NCBI RefSeq assembly: GCF_050624435.1
Contig: NC_134536.1
Location: 128,286,758-128,350,757 of the forward strand
Origin: Tenrec ecaudatus
Lineage: Eukaryota; Chordata; Mammalia; Afrosoricida; Tenrecidae
Length of the DNA stretch: 64,000 nt
Direction of reading: 5' to 3'
Position numbers and translations under genes: made by a program. This document shows positions 44,141 through 55,533 of the stretch, piece after piece; position 1 is the stretch's first letter; every line of letters starts with the position of its first letter. Under the pieces are notes generated by a model. That model was not told where the DNA came from, did no database searches, and was given only the letters and a program-made list of their open reading frames with translations.

Positions 44141-45384
44141 CCCTCAACTGCTTCCGCCTCCCCCTGGGCCTTCCTAGTGTTCTGAGGACAAACGTCCAAC
44201 AGTGAGGTCCCCAGGAGCTCATTCCAGGTGGTCCCTAAGGCTAACTCCCTCGCATCCAAAGGCCCATCCCGGGCAGTGGTCCAGGTGATCTCCTAGCCTT
44301 CTGGGGATGCCCACTGCAAACCCCAGGCAGACCTAGGAATCTCTTCCCGACTCAGGGCAGAGTTCCTGCCATTCCAGGCTGCCAGACCGTGGACCAGTCT
44401 CATCCACCCCCTCCAATGCCACCCCATTGTGTTTTGCAAAAGAAGAGCCTGAGGTTCCCCAAGGCAATGGACAGGTCCTCCGCTCTGTGCTGGATACGGT
44501 GATGCACTGTCCAGACTCCGCTTCAGGAGAGAAGAACTTATTTTTCCCAGCAGCTGGAAGTTCGGAAGGGCCACGCCCTGTGGAGGTTCCCTGGTTAATG
44601 AGGAGGTCACGAAGACTTGCTCACGACCAATGTCCTAGGGCTGTCCTGGGGTATGAAGACCCAGCCTTCTTGCCCCAATTTGGGACCACTCTGAAGGTGC
44701 GTTCCAGCTTCTGAACTTCCAGTGGGGAGGCTGAGGCATTGCAGTAAGACTCCCTGTCCCATGACTCTTCCCTCCTCCCAATCCTACTTCCTTCCCTGCC
44801 CTTCCGAGATGTTGATCCCAAGAAGGAACCCGCCACACCCACACGCTGACCTCTGCCTCAGAGGCTACCTCCGGGGGGACCCGCCAAATCTGGGACATGC
44901 TTTGAACCTGGGGCTCTCCATCACTCTGAAAGACCTTGCACCTTATTTAGGGAAATCAACTTCCCCAGAGGAAAGCAATAAATAAACTGGAGTGCATGGG
45001 GAGGGTGGAAGATGCTGACCCTGACACAGCCGGAAGGAAAGACAAGTCCCCCAGCTGACGGTCACAGTGTCAAAGGAAGGGCCTCACAAGAGCGCACAGA
45101 CCGCTGGCACAGTCACATGCGAAGGCCTGCTTTGGAGAGTGAACTGTGTGCCTGACGACGGCGACAGGCGGTTACCTTGAACCATGATGCCCACAAGAGC
45201 ACGACAGTGAGGCTGACTAGACAAGTCCCACCAGGCTCAGAGGTGTGACCCGCAGTGGCCCACGCCCTCCCAAGCACGGACATGTGACTACATGTGGGAC
45301 GTGAGGAAGAAGGCTGTGTCGATGGTCAACGGAGAGCTCTCGGCTTCACAAGATGACCTGCTCCAACTGGGGGCTCAAATCCAC
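44141..45384. other. unique noncoding sequence
   Basis: No repeat or known domain recognised over about 1.2 kb. Confidence 0.4.
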
Positions 45385-45545
45385 TTCTCCTATACCTGGT
45401 AGCATAGTGGGCTGCACATTGGGCTGCTCTTTGCAAGGTCAGGGGTTCAAACCTATGGATTGCTTCCTGGGAGAAAAAAAGCCAAGCCGATTCTACAGCC
45501 AAGTAACTAAATTATAGGGCACTGGCAACTCATGGCTCCCCACTA
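45385..45545 (+). mobile_element. AfroSINE copy, diverged
   Basis: 'acctggtagcatagtggg', 'ggtcaggggttcaaacc' and 'ggcactggcaactcatgg'. The core has many changes. Confidence 0.6.
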
Positions 45546-45671
45546 GGCTGCTGAGATCTTTGAAACTCGTGAGCAAAGAATTGAAAACGTTAGAGATGAT
45601 TGGGCAAGAACAGACTTGGGTACCACTGATACCTTCCAATGGTATTGTACAGCAAGGGCCATTGGGTACAA

Positions 45672-46062
45672 TGGGAGTATCAATACCAGGAGGGTAAGGG
45701 AAGGGGAGGAGGGAGTAAAGGAGAACTGATCACAATGATCCACATATGGCCTCCTCCGTGGGGGGTGGACAACAGAAAAGTGGGTGAAGGGAGACGTCAG
45801 ACAGTGTAAGACATGAAAAAAAATGTTTACAAATTATCAAGGGTTCATGGGGATGGGGGGGAGAGAGGGAGCGGGGAATGAGGAGCTGATACCAAGGGCT
45901 CAAGTATAAAGAAAATGTTTTGAAAACGGATGTTGGTAACATATGTACAGAAGTGCTTGACACAATGGATGGATGGATAGATGGATGGATGGATGGATGG
46001 ATGGATGGATGGTGATAAGATCTGTACAAGCCCCCGATAAAATGATTTAAAAGAAATGAAAG
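45672..46062 (+). mobile_element. LINE (L1-type) 3' end
   Basis: 'ggagtatcaataccaggagg' through 'tgtacaagcccccgataaaatg'. A GGAT microsatellite has expanded within the conserved 'acaatggatggatgtatgg' stretch. Confidence 0.75.
45965..46013. repeat. (GGAT)n microsatellite
   Basis: About 12 GGAT units with one ATAG variant, inside the LINE 3' terminus. Confidence 0.95.
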
Positions 46063-46107
46063 AAAGGGGTCATTGGACAAAGAACGACAGGCTTGTGGCC
46101 GACTCAG

Positions 46108-46302
46108 ACAAACTCACTGCTGTGGAGTTGACTGTGACTCATGGCCACGGAGCAGAACTGCCCCTTTGAGTTTCCAAAACTAGAACTCTTTTCAGGAGTA
46201 GAAAGCCTCATCTTTCCCCAAAGAGCAACTAGTATGTTTGATCCCCTGACCTTGTAGTTAGCAGCCCGGTGCATAGCCCACTACACCACCAGGCTCCTTG
46301 GT
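46108..46302 (-). mobile_element. AfroSINE copy
   Basis: Tail 'gctgtggagttgactgtgac', core 'gagcagaactgcccctttg', head end 'cactacaccaccaggctcctt'. Confidence 0.85.
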
Positions 46303-46767
46303 GTATGTGGCAGAGGGATGGAGTCGGTCACCTTGCAAAGCTGAGTTCTCTAGGAGCTGGAAAGGCCCCTCAAAGCTTACGCTGTGACACAGGCTGCTGA
46401 CTACCGTCCAACGGCCAGTCTTCCATTCGTCCTTTGTCATTAGCTGTGCATATGTAGCACAGCTCTAAGAATAAAGAGGACATGTCCCTTGTAGCTTGAC
46501 CTGGCTGGGTAAGTAAGTTCTGGTAAATCGGACCTAATCTTCAGTGTGTACAACTCAGAGGTGCGCGCGGCATGTTAGGCCGTTCGTCGATCATTCCTCC
46601 TTGCTGCTGTTGGAACTCAAGCATCATGGCTGGAATTCAAGCAACTATCTAGGAGCACGAGGCGGCAGAGCAAGCAGCTAGGAGCCGGGGCCTCTGCCTG
46701 CTTCTATCTTATTAAAGCACTGATATTTGGGGTTCTCCTAGCCGACTCTACACCTAAGACATGGTGG
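46303..46767. other. unique noncoding sequence
   Basis: Nothing recognised. Confidence 0.35.
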
Positions 46768-46858
46768 GTTTGTTGTGTGCCATCAAGTCAACACCCACTC
46801 GTAGAAGCCCTTTATGATATTATAGGAAACCATAATGTTTCCTACGTTGTCAGCTTTT
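46768..46858 (-). mobile_element. AfroSINE tail fragment
   Basis: 'gtgccatcaagtcaacaccc' and 'tttcctacgttgtcagc'; the head is absent. Confidence 0.5.
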
Positions 46859-47642
46859 TAAATAATCATATTTTGTTTTTTGTTTAGTAAGTTTACACAG
46901 GAAAATTAGATTCTCGCTTAACAGTTAACAACATAAATTGTTTGCTGAAATTGGTTACCTTCTTCACAATGTATCTTCTCATTAATTCTTTTCTGGAGGT
47001 TCCGTTTCCAATGTTCTAATTTCTCTGACTCATTCCTCTTCCAATTTTGCTTTAGATTCATTATTGACCCTGGAGTCCCATATAGATTCTCTTCCAGTGT
47101 GCAGTGTTCATGGGCGATCATCTTGTCTTATGAGTCGAGATGTTGTTTAGTTGACAGGGGATCAGACAATTCAAGGTTTTAAGAGTATGTCAGAACACAA
47201 GTATTAGGGAGTCTTATAGTCTCACCCAGGTGAGTAAGTCTGAATTCCTAAAGACTATGAGTTCTGCTCCATAATAATAGGAGCTTTCTATAATGGTCCT
47301 GGTCAGGATGGTCGGCAGTGGTGGTCGGGCACCATCTAGCTCTTCTGGTCTCAGGGTAAATGATGTCAAGGTTCATGCTGCCTATACGTTTTGTATACTC
47401 GGGTTTTTCCCTGAGTCCCGGGCATCCTTTTTATTCTGTTTGCTCCAGATGGGTCGAGGCCAACAGCTGTACCTCAGATGGCCATTCACAAGCATCTATG
47501 ACTCCAGGCACTGTGTACCATACTAGAATGGAGAACATAAACCTTAAGTCTATCCTGAGGCCATGAGACTGTGGCCTTCACAGGAAACCATTTTCACAAG
47601 ATGTTTGGCTATGCTTTAAGTTATCTGTAAGAGTGTCCTTTA

Positions 47643-47902
47643 GGGGTGAAGGAGACGCCGGATAGGGTAAGATATGACAAAATAATAATTTATAAATTAT
47701 CAAGGGCTCATGAGGGAGGGGGAAGCAGGGAGGGAGGGGAAAAAAGAGGACTTGATGCAAAGGGCTTAAGTAGAGAGCAAATGCTTTGAAAATGATCACA
47801 GCAAAGAATGTACGGATGTATTTTATACAATTGATGTATTTATATGTATGGATTGTGATAAGAGTTGTATGAGTCCCTAATAAAAATTTTTTAAGTGGAA
47901 AA
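47643..47902 (+). mobile_element. LINE (L1-type) 3' end with 14-bp target duplication
   Basis: 5'-truncated to about 260 bp, ending 'gtatgagtccctaataaa' plus an A/T-rich tail. Flanked by AAGAGTGTCCTTTA at 47629-47642 and 47903-47916. Confidence 0.9.
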
Positions 47903-48029
47903 AAGAGTGTCCTTTATTTTTGGGGTTTTTTGGGCTTATTACATATCTGGATGAACTTATATTCGCATATAAACATACACATAGATACATCTGCATGAGA
48001 ACACCTATGTACACATGTCTGGGTACGTA

Positions 48030-48236
48030 TTGGGAGCCCTGGGAGCATAGTGATCACGCGTCGAGCTGAGTTTCACAAGGTCTGCAGGCTGAAACTACAG
48101 CCACCCTTCGGGAGAAAGACGGCAGGCACTTCCTGCTCCGTAAACAGAGGGGGTCTCAGACCCCACAGGGCAGTTCCTCCCTGTCCTATCAGGTTGCTAT
48201 GAGCCGGCATCGACTCAATGGTAGTGAGAGTTGAGA
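48030..48236 (+). mobile_element. AfroSINE copy
   Basis: Full order: 'gggagccctgggagcatagtg', 'gctgaaactacagccaccc', 'cagttcctccctgtcctatc', 'gccggcatcgactcaatgg'. Confidence 0.88.
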
Positions 48237-49016
48237 TGTATCTATCTCCACCCATAAGTAACCACATACTTATTTTTTTAATTGGCGGTAGTGGTGTTAC
48301 AACATGATATCATATCCTGTATAAAAAAAAATCCCTTTTCTCTTGGGCACTTATCAAAGACAGCATTTACCATGGTCAAGCTGTGCATGCTCCACCTCTA
48401 TTCAATGCTGCTTTTCCCGTTACTAGATACACATTGATATGCCCAGCAGATGTCTGCGATCTAGAGAGTGTCTGCCCCACGGCCACCTGTCCCTGTCACC
48501 CTCCATGAAGCTTGGTCTCTGTTTCGAGTCATCATTCTTGTCGTCCACTCAAAGTAAGATCACACAATCTGTGTCCTTTGTGATTGACTTATTTCACTCA
48601 GCAGAATGTCCTCCAGATGCCCCATGGGCCGTGCTTCGAGAACACGTCATTCCTTTCTGTGACTGCCAAGGAGGCCGCCATCCGCACACACCCCATCTGG
48701 TTGGGCCATTCCCCCACTGGTGAGTCTCTGGGCTCACATATTTCTGATGGTCTTAGGGAACCGAGATACCACTCCTCTATCCGTCTCCAGGGAGGTTCAC
48801 CCACATGCAGAGACGCCCACATACGAATACCTGGCCAGTGCGAAGACTGTTACCCATGCTACACCATGCTTCAAGACATTTCATTTATTTGTCATTATAA
48901 ATAAATATTTCACAATATGTCATGACATATTGTTTTTGTGATTCATCACTATGCTTTAATGATGTTCAATTTGTAACAATGAAAATACATCCTGCATTAT
49001 CAGATATTGACATGAC

Positions 49017-49073
49017 GATTCGTAACAGTAGCACGATTACAGTTATGAAGCAGCAATGAAAATAATGTTATAG
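49017..49073 (+). mobile_element. SPIN fragment, left piece
   Basis: 'gattcgtaacagtagcacg' to 'gcaatgaaaataatgttatag' is the SPIN interior, broken by a LINE. A trace of SPIN ('ttatagttaaccac') resumes at 49382. Confidence 0.75.
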
Positions 49074-49381
49074 GGGGGAAAAATAAAAGAGGACCTGATG
49101 CAAGGGGCTTAAGTGGAGAGCAAATGCCTTGAGAATGATTGGAGCAGGGAATGTATGGATGTGCTTTATACAATTGATGTATGTATATGTATGGATTGTG
49201 GTAAGAGTTGTTTGAGTCCCTAATAAAATGTAAAAGAAGAAAAGAGAAAAAAATGATTAGGGCAAAGACTGTACAGATGTGCTTTATACAACTGATGTAT
49301 GTATATGTATGAACTGTGATAAGAATTGTATGAGCCCCAATAAATTGTTAAAATAAAAAAATAAAAACTTTCCCAGAAAAA
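49074..49381 (+). mobile_element. LINE (L1-type) 3' end inserted in SPIN, duplicated terminus
   Basis: Two successive copies of the 3' terminus (about 49085-49228 and 49254-49350) are joined by 'gtaaaagaagaaaagag'. The insertion is flanked by AAAATAATGTTATAG at 49059-49073 and 49382-49396, a 15-bp target duplication. Confidence 0.9.
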
Positions 49382-49479
49382 AAAATAATGTTATAGTTAA
49401 CCACTTCTGGTCAGCAGCCAAGCTCTTAGCTCTCATTCCCCTAGAGGTCTGTAACCAACACAGGCAAAATCCTAAAACT

Positions 49480-49682
49480 CAAACTCACTGCCATTGAGTC
49501 GATTCTGTCATACCCAGGCCTCACAGGCCAGGGCAGAGCTGCCCCCGTGGGTTTCTGAGGCTGTACATCTTGACGAGAGCAGAACGTCTCCTCTTTCTCC
49601 TGTGGGGAAACCGGTGCCTTGGAGCCTTGAATCTTGTAGCTAGCAGACTAAGATGTAAACCACTAAGCCACCAGACCTCCTT
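49480..49682 (-). mobile_element. AfroSINE copy
   Basis: Tail 'gccattgagtcgattctg', core 'ccagggcagagctgccccc', head end 'ctaagccaccagacctcc'. A LINE copy starts immediately after it. Confidence 0.85.
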
Positions 49683-50004
49683 TTTTAAAAAATTATTTTA
49701 TTGGGGGCTCGTACAACTCTTATCACAATCCATACATCCATCCATGGTGTCAAGCACATTTGTATATTTGTTGCCATCATCATTCTCAAAACATTTGCTT
49801 TCTACTGAGCCCTTAGAATCACCTCCTCATTTTTCCCTCTCCCTTCCCACCCCTCCTTCTTCACAAACCCTTGATAATTTATAAATTATTATTATTTTAT
49901 CATATCTTACACTGTCCAATGTCTCCCTTCACCCACTTTTCTGTTATCCATACCCCAGGGAGGGGGGTTATATGTAGATCCTTGTGATCCGTTCCCCCCT
50001 TCTT
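49683..50004 (-). mobile_element. LINE (L1-type) 3' end
   Basis: Reversed 3' terminus 'attttattgggggctcgtac' to 'tagatccttgtgatccg', cut short by the next LINE copy at 50005. Confidence 0.75.
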
Positions 50005-51160
50005 TTTTTTTAAAATCATTTTACTGGGGGCTCATACAACTCTTATCACAATCCATACATACATCCATTGTGTCATGCACATTTGTACATTCGTTGCCCT
50101 CATCATTCTTAGAACATTTGCTCTCCACTTAAGCCCTTGGAACCACCATCTCCTCATTTTTCCCACTCCCTGCCCCCTCCCCCTCCCTTATGAATCCTTG
50201 ATATTTTAAAAAATTATTATTTTGTCATGTCTTACATTGTCTGACGTCTCCCTCCCTTCACCAACTTTTCTGTTGTCCATCCCCCAGGGAGGTTATCCTT
50301 TTCAGTTCCCCTTTCCACCCCACCCTCCAGGTGTCACCATTCTCACCACTGGTCCTGAAGGGATCATCTGTCCTGGGTTCCCTGTGTTTCCAGTTCCTAT
50401 CTGTACCAGTGTACAACCTCTGGTCTAGCCATATTTGTAAGGTAGAATTGGGATCATGACAGTGGAAGGGAGAAAGCATTTAAGAACTGGAGAAAAGTTG
50501 TATGTTTCATCATTGCTACACTGCACCCTGACTGGCTGGTCTCCTCCCCGCGACCCTTCTGTAAGGGGACGTCCAGTTACCTACAGATGGGCTTTCTTTT
50601 GTCGCTTTGTCTTGCTATACCTTGTTCTTTGGTGCATATTAGTGTCTCTACAGATCTATCTAGAGAAGACAGGCTGGGTGAATAGTCTGGAGGAGAAAAC
50701 AACGGGACCAATGGTTCCGGGGGTCATGGGAGAGGGGGAGGTGAGGGAAAGGAGGTGGTGTTGAGGAACCCAGGGACAAGGGCGCAACAAATGATCCAAA
50801 ATTAGTGGCAAGGAGGGTGTGAGAGGCCTGGCAGGGATTCAGCAAGGGCAATGTAACCGAGAGGAATTACTGAAACCCAGATGAAGGCTGAGCACGATAG
50901 TGAGACAAGAGGAGAGTAAAGGGGAACAGAAGAAAGAACTAGGAGGCAAAGGGCATTTATAGAGGTCTAATACAGGCATGTACGTATGTAAATATATTTA
51001 TGTAGGGTGATGAGGAAATATATCTACGTGCATATATTTATAGGTTTAGTATTAAGGCAGCAGATGGACATTGGGCCTCCCCTCAAGTACTCCCTGAATG
51101 CAAGGACACTGTGTTCTGTTAAAGTGGCGTTCCACGGCTCCCCCTTCTAATGAGCGCACT
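50005..51160 (-). mobile_element. LINE (L1-type) 3' UTR with inverted 5' part
   Basis: The 3' part (50005-50597) is in minus orientation and starts with a T-run. From about 50598 the same element continues in plus orientation ('gatctatctagagaagacagg' to 'tagtattaaggcagcag'), the reverse of the arrangement at 22560-23100. The switch point falls after 'cagatgggctttctttt'. A 5' inversion of this kind is typical of L1 twin priming. Confidence 0.8.
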
Positions 51161-53149
51161 AGAGACTATTTATTAGTTCGCATGCCAAGCGCTTTCCTTT
51201 TTCTTGGAAAAGTACCTCCTTCTCTGAAGCACTATCATTCATTTGCCTTTCCCGTGGCATCATGGTCAGACACTTCCACCGGGTGGTCAATCCCAAACCC
51301 AAGCAGACCGGTCAGGAATCTTCCCCTGGAGTGTAGGAACTAAAGCAGAGAGGAGAAAAGGTTTTCTCTGAGTGGCCACGCTGGCCAGCCGGGGAGTGCT
51401 GGCGGTCTCCCGGGGAGTGACCGGCCCAAGCACAGAAACAAAAGAGGGGAGGCCACGACCTGTGGGAGTTTGACTTCTAGCTCCAGCGTGAGCCCCAGGG
51501 AACCTTGTCCTCGGGTGGGTTTCCAAAGGCAGTGACTGGCTTCCTACAAAGCTGGGTGACTGTGCCTAATAGCCCAGAGAGTCCTGACCAGGGCAGAGCA
51601 GCAGGAGGCCGCAGGTTAGGCACCAGTTAGTCCTGGGCGGCAGGAGGAAAAGAAAGCCTAGGTGGATCCATCAGATCCAAGAAGTGAGATGGAAATCAAG
51701 CCTTGGAAAGTGGGAGGCCATGGAGGGAAGATGAGGGAGGGCACCAAGAAGAAGGGATGAGAGCGGGGGGAGGGCAGGGAAATGGGCAGGGGGTGCACCC
51801 AAGAGTCTGAGAGGGAGAATGAGGAAAGTAGATCGATCGTGGAAGATCTCGAACATCAAGCTACGGAGTTAGGACTCTCTCCCTCTGATCAACAGCTCTC
51901 CGGACTTAGCTGCCTCGGGAGCCCCACAGCGAGCACATGCAGGTTCCCCAGGAAGAGATTCTGACTCCTCAAATTAGGGAGGAGATGCCACCAGCGCTGC
52001 ACTCCCCAAAAGTCTGCTGTGGACTGTGCGATGCCATCGAGTAGGGAAAGGACACAGGGCTGTCAGAGAAATTAGACATTCATCCCAGGCAATTGGATCG
52101 GGGGAGACTGCAGGCAGGGGTGCCAATAGGAACAACCTGGAAACAGATGTGATGCAGAAGGGCAGGCGGGGGATGTCATAAGGCAATTGCTAAAGGACAG
52201 TGCTGTCCAATGGAACTTGAACATGGGAGTGTTGGGGTGGCAGGTGATGGCCACTGGGAGTGAATGAAGGCATTTGTCCATGGGGTTTGACCTTACTTAC
52301 TTACACAGGGTGCATTTGAGCTCTTTAAGAGTTGGGGGGGTGGGGGGAAGAAATTTCTGTAGGCAATCAGAGACAGGAGGCTGGCGCTCAAAACGCCTAG
52401 ACTGGGGACATCAGCAGTTTCCAGGCTGAAGCTGAAGAGTGAAAGCCAATCAGGGGAATGTGGAAGGGAAGAGGGCAGAGAGACGGAGGCTAAAGATAGA
52501 CCTGCCTTCTTTCTGGGTTCCAAGCAGGAGTCACACCAGTCTGGGCTCTCCCAATGCAGAAAGGAGGCCAGGCTCGTGCTTACGTAGCTGGTTGGTTCGG
52601 GCAGAGTCTGGCTCTTGGCTGCTAGTGATTCCTATGGTCTCCCTGTTTCCTTGCACGTGTTCAAAGGACCTGTTAGAGAAAGCGGGCCCATCGGTCCAAA
52701 ATGTCCCACAGTTAAAAGCCTTTTCCTTATGCAAGGATTAAATTTGGGCACCAGCAGAAAGAAGTCCTGAGAGGTCCTCAGCCTGCCATCCAGCCCTCTG
52801 CAGGAATCCCAGCCACAGCCAGGGCTTGCTGAAATGTGGGAGAGAACCTGAGTGGAGTATGTCTTACTGGCCACCGCCACGGGCTGAAACTAGCCGGCAC
52901 TGAGGGTCAAGGATAGGGTACACACACTTGGAAAATATCCTGAGCTGGGCCTTCAAAGCACACCAAAGGTACAGACAGGTCCACTGTCAGCAGTTTTGCT
53001 TGGGGCTTTTTAAAGATTGCATGGAAGATCTCCACAGTTTGTGTGCACTGGCCAGGCTGTGAGTTTGCAGTATGATGTCACGAGGCTCCCTTTGTGACCT
53101 GATGTAATCATCCTGTGAGTTGTAAATTCTTCTCTCTCTCTTACCTTCC
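51161..53149. other. unique noncoding sequence
   Basis: About 2 kb with no confident repeat. Short frames only. 'cagtgctgtccaatggaac' at 52199-52217 recalls a hAT-Charlie end but is too short to call. Confidence 0.4.
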
Positions 53150-53358
53150 GGAGGAGCCCTAGTGGCCTCATCAGGAGTTACTTGGGCTGGTAACCACAAG
53201 TTTAGCGGTTCAAAACCACCAGCCCCCACCCCCCCCTCCACCAGAGAAGGATGGGGCCTTCTGCTCCTGTAAAGATTTACAACCTCAGAAACCAACAGGG
53301 GCCGTCCTCTGTCCTACTGGGGGAGGGGGGGCAAGGAGGTTTACAGTGAGTTTTCTGT
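53150..53358 (+). mobile_element. AfroSINE copy
   Basis: Head 'ggagccctagtggcctcatc', 'agcggttcaaaaccaccagc', with two G- or C-run expansions (53224-53236 and 53319-53330) and the tail 'tttacagtgagttttctg'. Confidence 0.8.
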
Positions 53359-53619
53359 CGTTTTGTTTCGGTTTTGATGTGAATGCGGCAGCGGTAGAGG
53401 CAGTCATGTCCGTGAGGCAGGAGAGGACCTATAAGGATTGGGTTGGATTTTGAGTCCATTTCTAGTGAGATATAAGAGACTAATCACATGGTCAGGGACC
53501 GTGGCAGCAGACTGCCACCAACAAAGAGGAGCTGAGAGGGGTGGGGTGTGGAATCTTTGGGGCCAAAGTGCCTGCACTGGGAACTTTATAAAAAGTCTAG
53601 AGCCAGCCTTCAGAACTCG
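53359..53619. other. unique noncoding sequence
   Basis: Nothing recognised. Confidence 0.35.
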
Positions 53620-53705
53620 GACGTTTAGAATTGTGAACCATGAGAGAATGAATATGCTGGATAAAGCAAGCCATGGGCTTGTGGTCCTCGGTCGCAGCAG
53701 TACGA
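53620..53705 (+). mobile_element. possible MaLR LTR 3' end
   Basis: 'tttagaattgtgaaccatg' then 'aagccatgggcttgtggtcc' recall the last third of MST/MLT1-type LTRs. Weak. Confidence 0.35.
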
Positions 53706-55495
53706 GGAGGGCACTAGGTGGGGCCCCACCAGCTCCACTCTCCTCCGCATTTTCCTCCTCTCCTGGTGGGGCAGCAGGCTTCCCGAAAGCATCAGGGTGG
53801 CCACTCTGCTTGGTAAGTCATCTGTCACAGGGCACATTTAGGTTTTATGGACTTCTGGGGAATATGTTTCATTTCACGATGTTGAAAGGTCAACGTGAGG
53901 AAAGGAGAGAAAACAAACAAGTCAGAGGACGCATTTGTGTTTTGGGTCAACCAGGACGAGAGCGGTGACCCCTGGAGAACATCTGTGTATGGGAGGGAGG
54001 CAGAGGTCCCTGTTGGCTGGATGATCCGAGACAGAAAGAAGAAGAGTCTGGGTGAGGAAGAGGGGGAGCACTGGAAGGTCAGTGGAAAACGTGGGAAAGT
54101 AGCCAGGACTACAGACACACCCTAACCATTTCCAGGACCACTGGGGCCCAGAAGGCCACCACCCTGCAAAGGGTTCCTTGTCCCAGGTCTCCCCGTTAGG
54201 CAAAAGAGCAGCAGCCCCTTTTCAAAGGTCAGGAGAAGCTGCATGCAGCCAGGCCAGTGCAAGGAAGGCCGGCCCTGCCCTTCCCAGTCTCCACAGAGTG
54301 AGGTGCCAGCCCTTCTGCCCCCTTCCGCAGAGTGAGTGAGGGCCCCCCCCCCGGGGGTGAGGGGGGGTGGGCAGCGGCTGCTGATGAAACCAGACCCTTC
54401 TGGGGAGGCTCACAGTCTCTGCTCCCCTCCCCCCCAGCCAGCCACCAGCCTCGTGTTGTTATGGTTGAATCCACCACTGGGCATCATCAGGGGTTTTATA
54501 AGGAAACCGCATTCATTAGGAGAAAGCAAACATGATTGTCACCTGAATCTGCCCACACCTTCCCTTGTGGGCACCCCCCTCCCACCATGGTCTCAACCAG
54601 CCGGCTCCCCTCCCCACCTCTTCCTTGTCTTTGCTGGTTCCCCATTGACATGTGTGTGGTTCTTGGCTCTGGCTCCCTCTTCCTTGGGGGGTGGGGGAGG
54701 AGGTGGAGGGGGGGTGGCTGGTAGGGCGGTGGAGGAGCACATCCCTCCACAGCTGGGACCAGAACTTCCCCAGCCTGAAGCCAGAGGGGGGTTGACCCAC
54801 TCCTGGCGGCTCGGACTTGAGACTGCGGTCCTGAGCCGGCAGTAAGTGGCTAGACCAGATCTCCTCCCGGCAGCGGCAGCCAGTGTCCGGTTTTCCTTGG
54901 CACTGGGAGCCTTTCTGGGTTCATCTCTTGTGAATGTTTCCCCCGATGTCTTGACTGGGAAGGTTTACTTGGGACTGAGGTTATTGCCAGAGTTGGAGAC
55001 AGGATCCAGGACGGCAGGGAGTGGAGGAAAGAAAGAAGGGGAGAAAAGCCAGGGGGCTGGGCTCTTCGGAGGAGGGAGCGGATGAAAGATTCTTGCCGGA
55101 TAAGCAGCACTTCCTCAGCCTCCTCCCTCTGGCCCCTGTGCACACAGGTTCCCCGTCTGCTGCAGCTGCTGCAGCTGCAGACGGGCTCCCTGTGGCGGTA
55201 GGAAGGCAGGCAAGGAACATCGCCCATCACCCTGGAACCAAAACCCTTCCTTTGAGGGCACCAAGCTTCTTTCAGTTGGGGGTGGTGGAACAATCTGCCC
55301 CCCCCCAACAGTGATGTTTCTATTAGCAGGATCAAAGGCCTTGATGTCACCGAAGCACACCCGAAGTGGAAATGGCAGGTTTCTTGTGTGTGCGAGCGAG
55401 GGGGGAGGTTTCAAAAGGCTCTTGGAAAAATTCCAGGATCTTTCACTCCCATTTTTCCATGAGCTCTTTGAAGTGTCTCTTTGTAGAATCGTGTA
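53706..55495. other. unique GC-rich noncoding sequence
   Basis: About 1.8 kb of unique sequence. Overlapping frames up to 262 aa have no recognisable domain. Contains the CAGCTG palindromic cluster at 55152-55185. Confidence 0.4.
55152..55185. promoter_or_regulatory. hairpin with paired E-boxes
   Basis: Arms CCCGTCTGC (55152-55160) and GCAGACGGG (55177-55185) are perfect inverted repeats. The 16-bp centre is CAG/CTG-rich with CAGCTG at 55163-55168 and 55172-55177, the latter overlapping the right arm by one base. A bHLH target or a cruciform are possible; function is not shown. Confidence 0.35.

Positions 55496-55530
<35 letters not shown>
55496..55530. repeat. (CA)n microsatellite
   Basis: 'cacacatacacacac...' run of about 16 CA units. 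Confidence 0.95.

Positions 55531-55533
<3 letters not shown>

Larger units (their letters stand above)
46859..48960 (-). mobile_element. old afrotherian L1-like 3' region with nested insertions
   Basis: The stretch 46870-47560 ('agtttacacaggaaaattag', 'ggtcctggtcaggatggtcg', 'gggcaccatctagctcttctgg') matches sequence I recall as an elephant L1 3' UTR. 48540-48640 holds the antisense L1 motif 'cttatttcactcagcagaatg' plus 'tcctccag'. A LINE (47643-47902) and an AfroSINE (48030-48236) are inserted, so at least two later events are layered on it. Whether it is one element or two adjacent ones is unclear. Confidence 0.55.

Noticed and set aside
51136..51146. CCCCCTTCT as target duplication of the inverted LINE at 50005
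   Set aside because: The downstream copy aligns with the ordinary LINE consensus ('gatgctcaccttcctg' in another copy), so the match is coincidental.
52199..52217. hAT-Charlie end 'cagtgctgtccaatggaac'
   Set aside because: Only about 19 bp match and the neighbouring sequence does not continue as that element.
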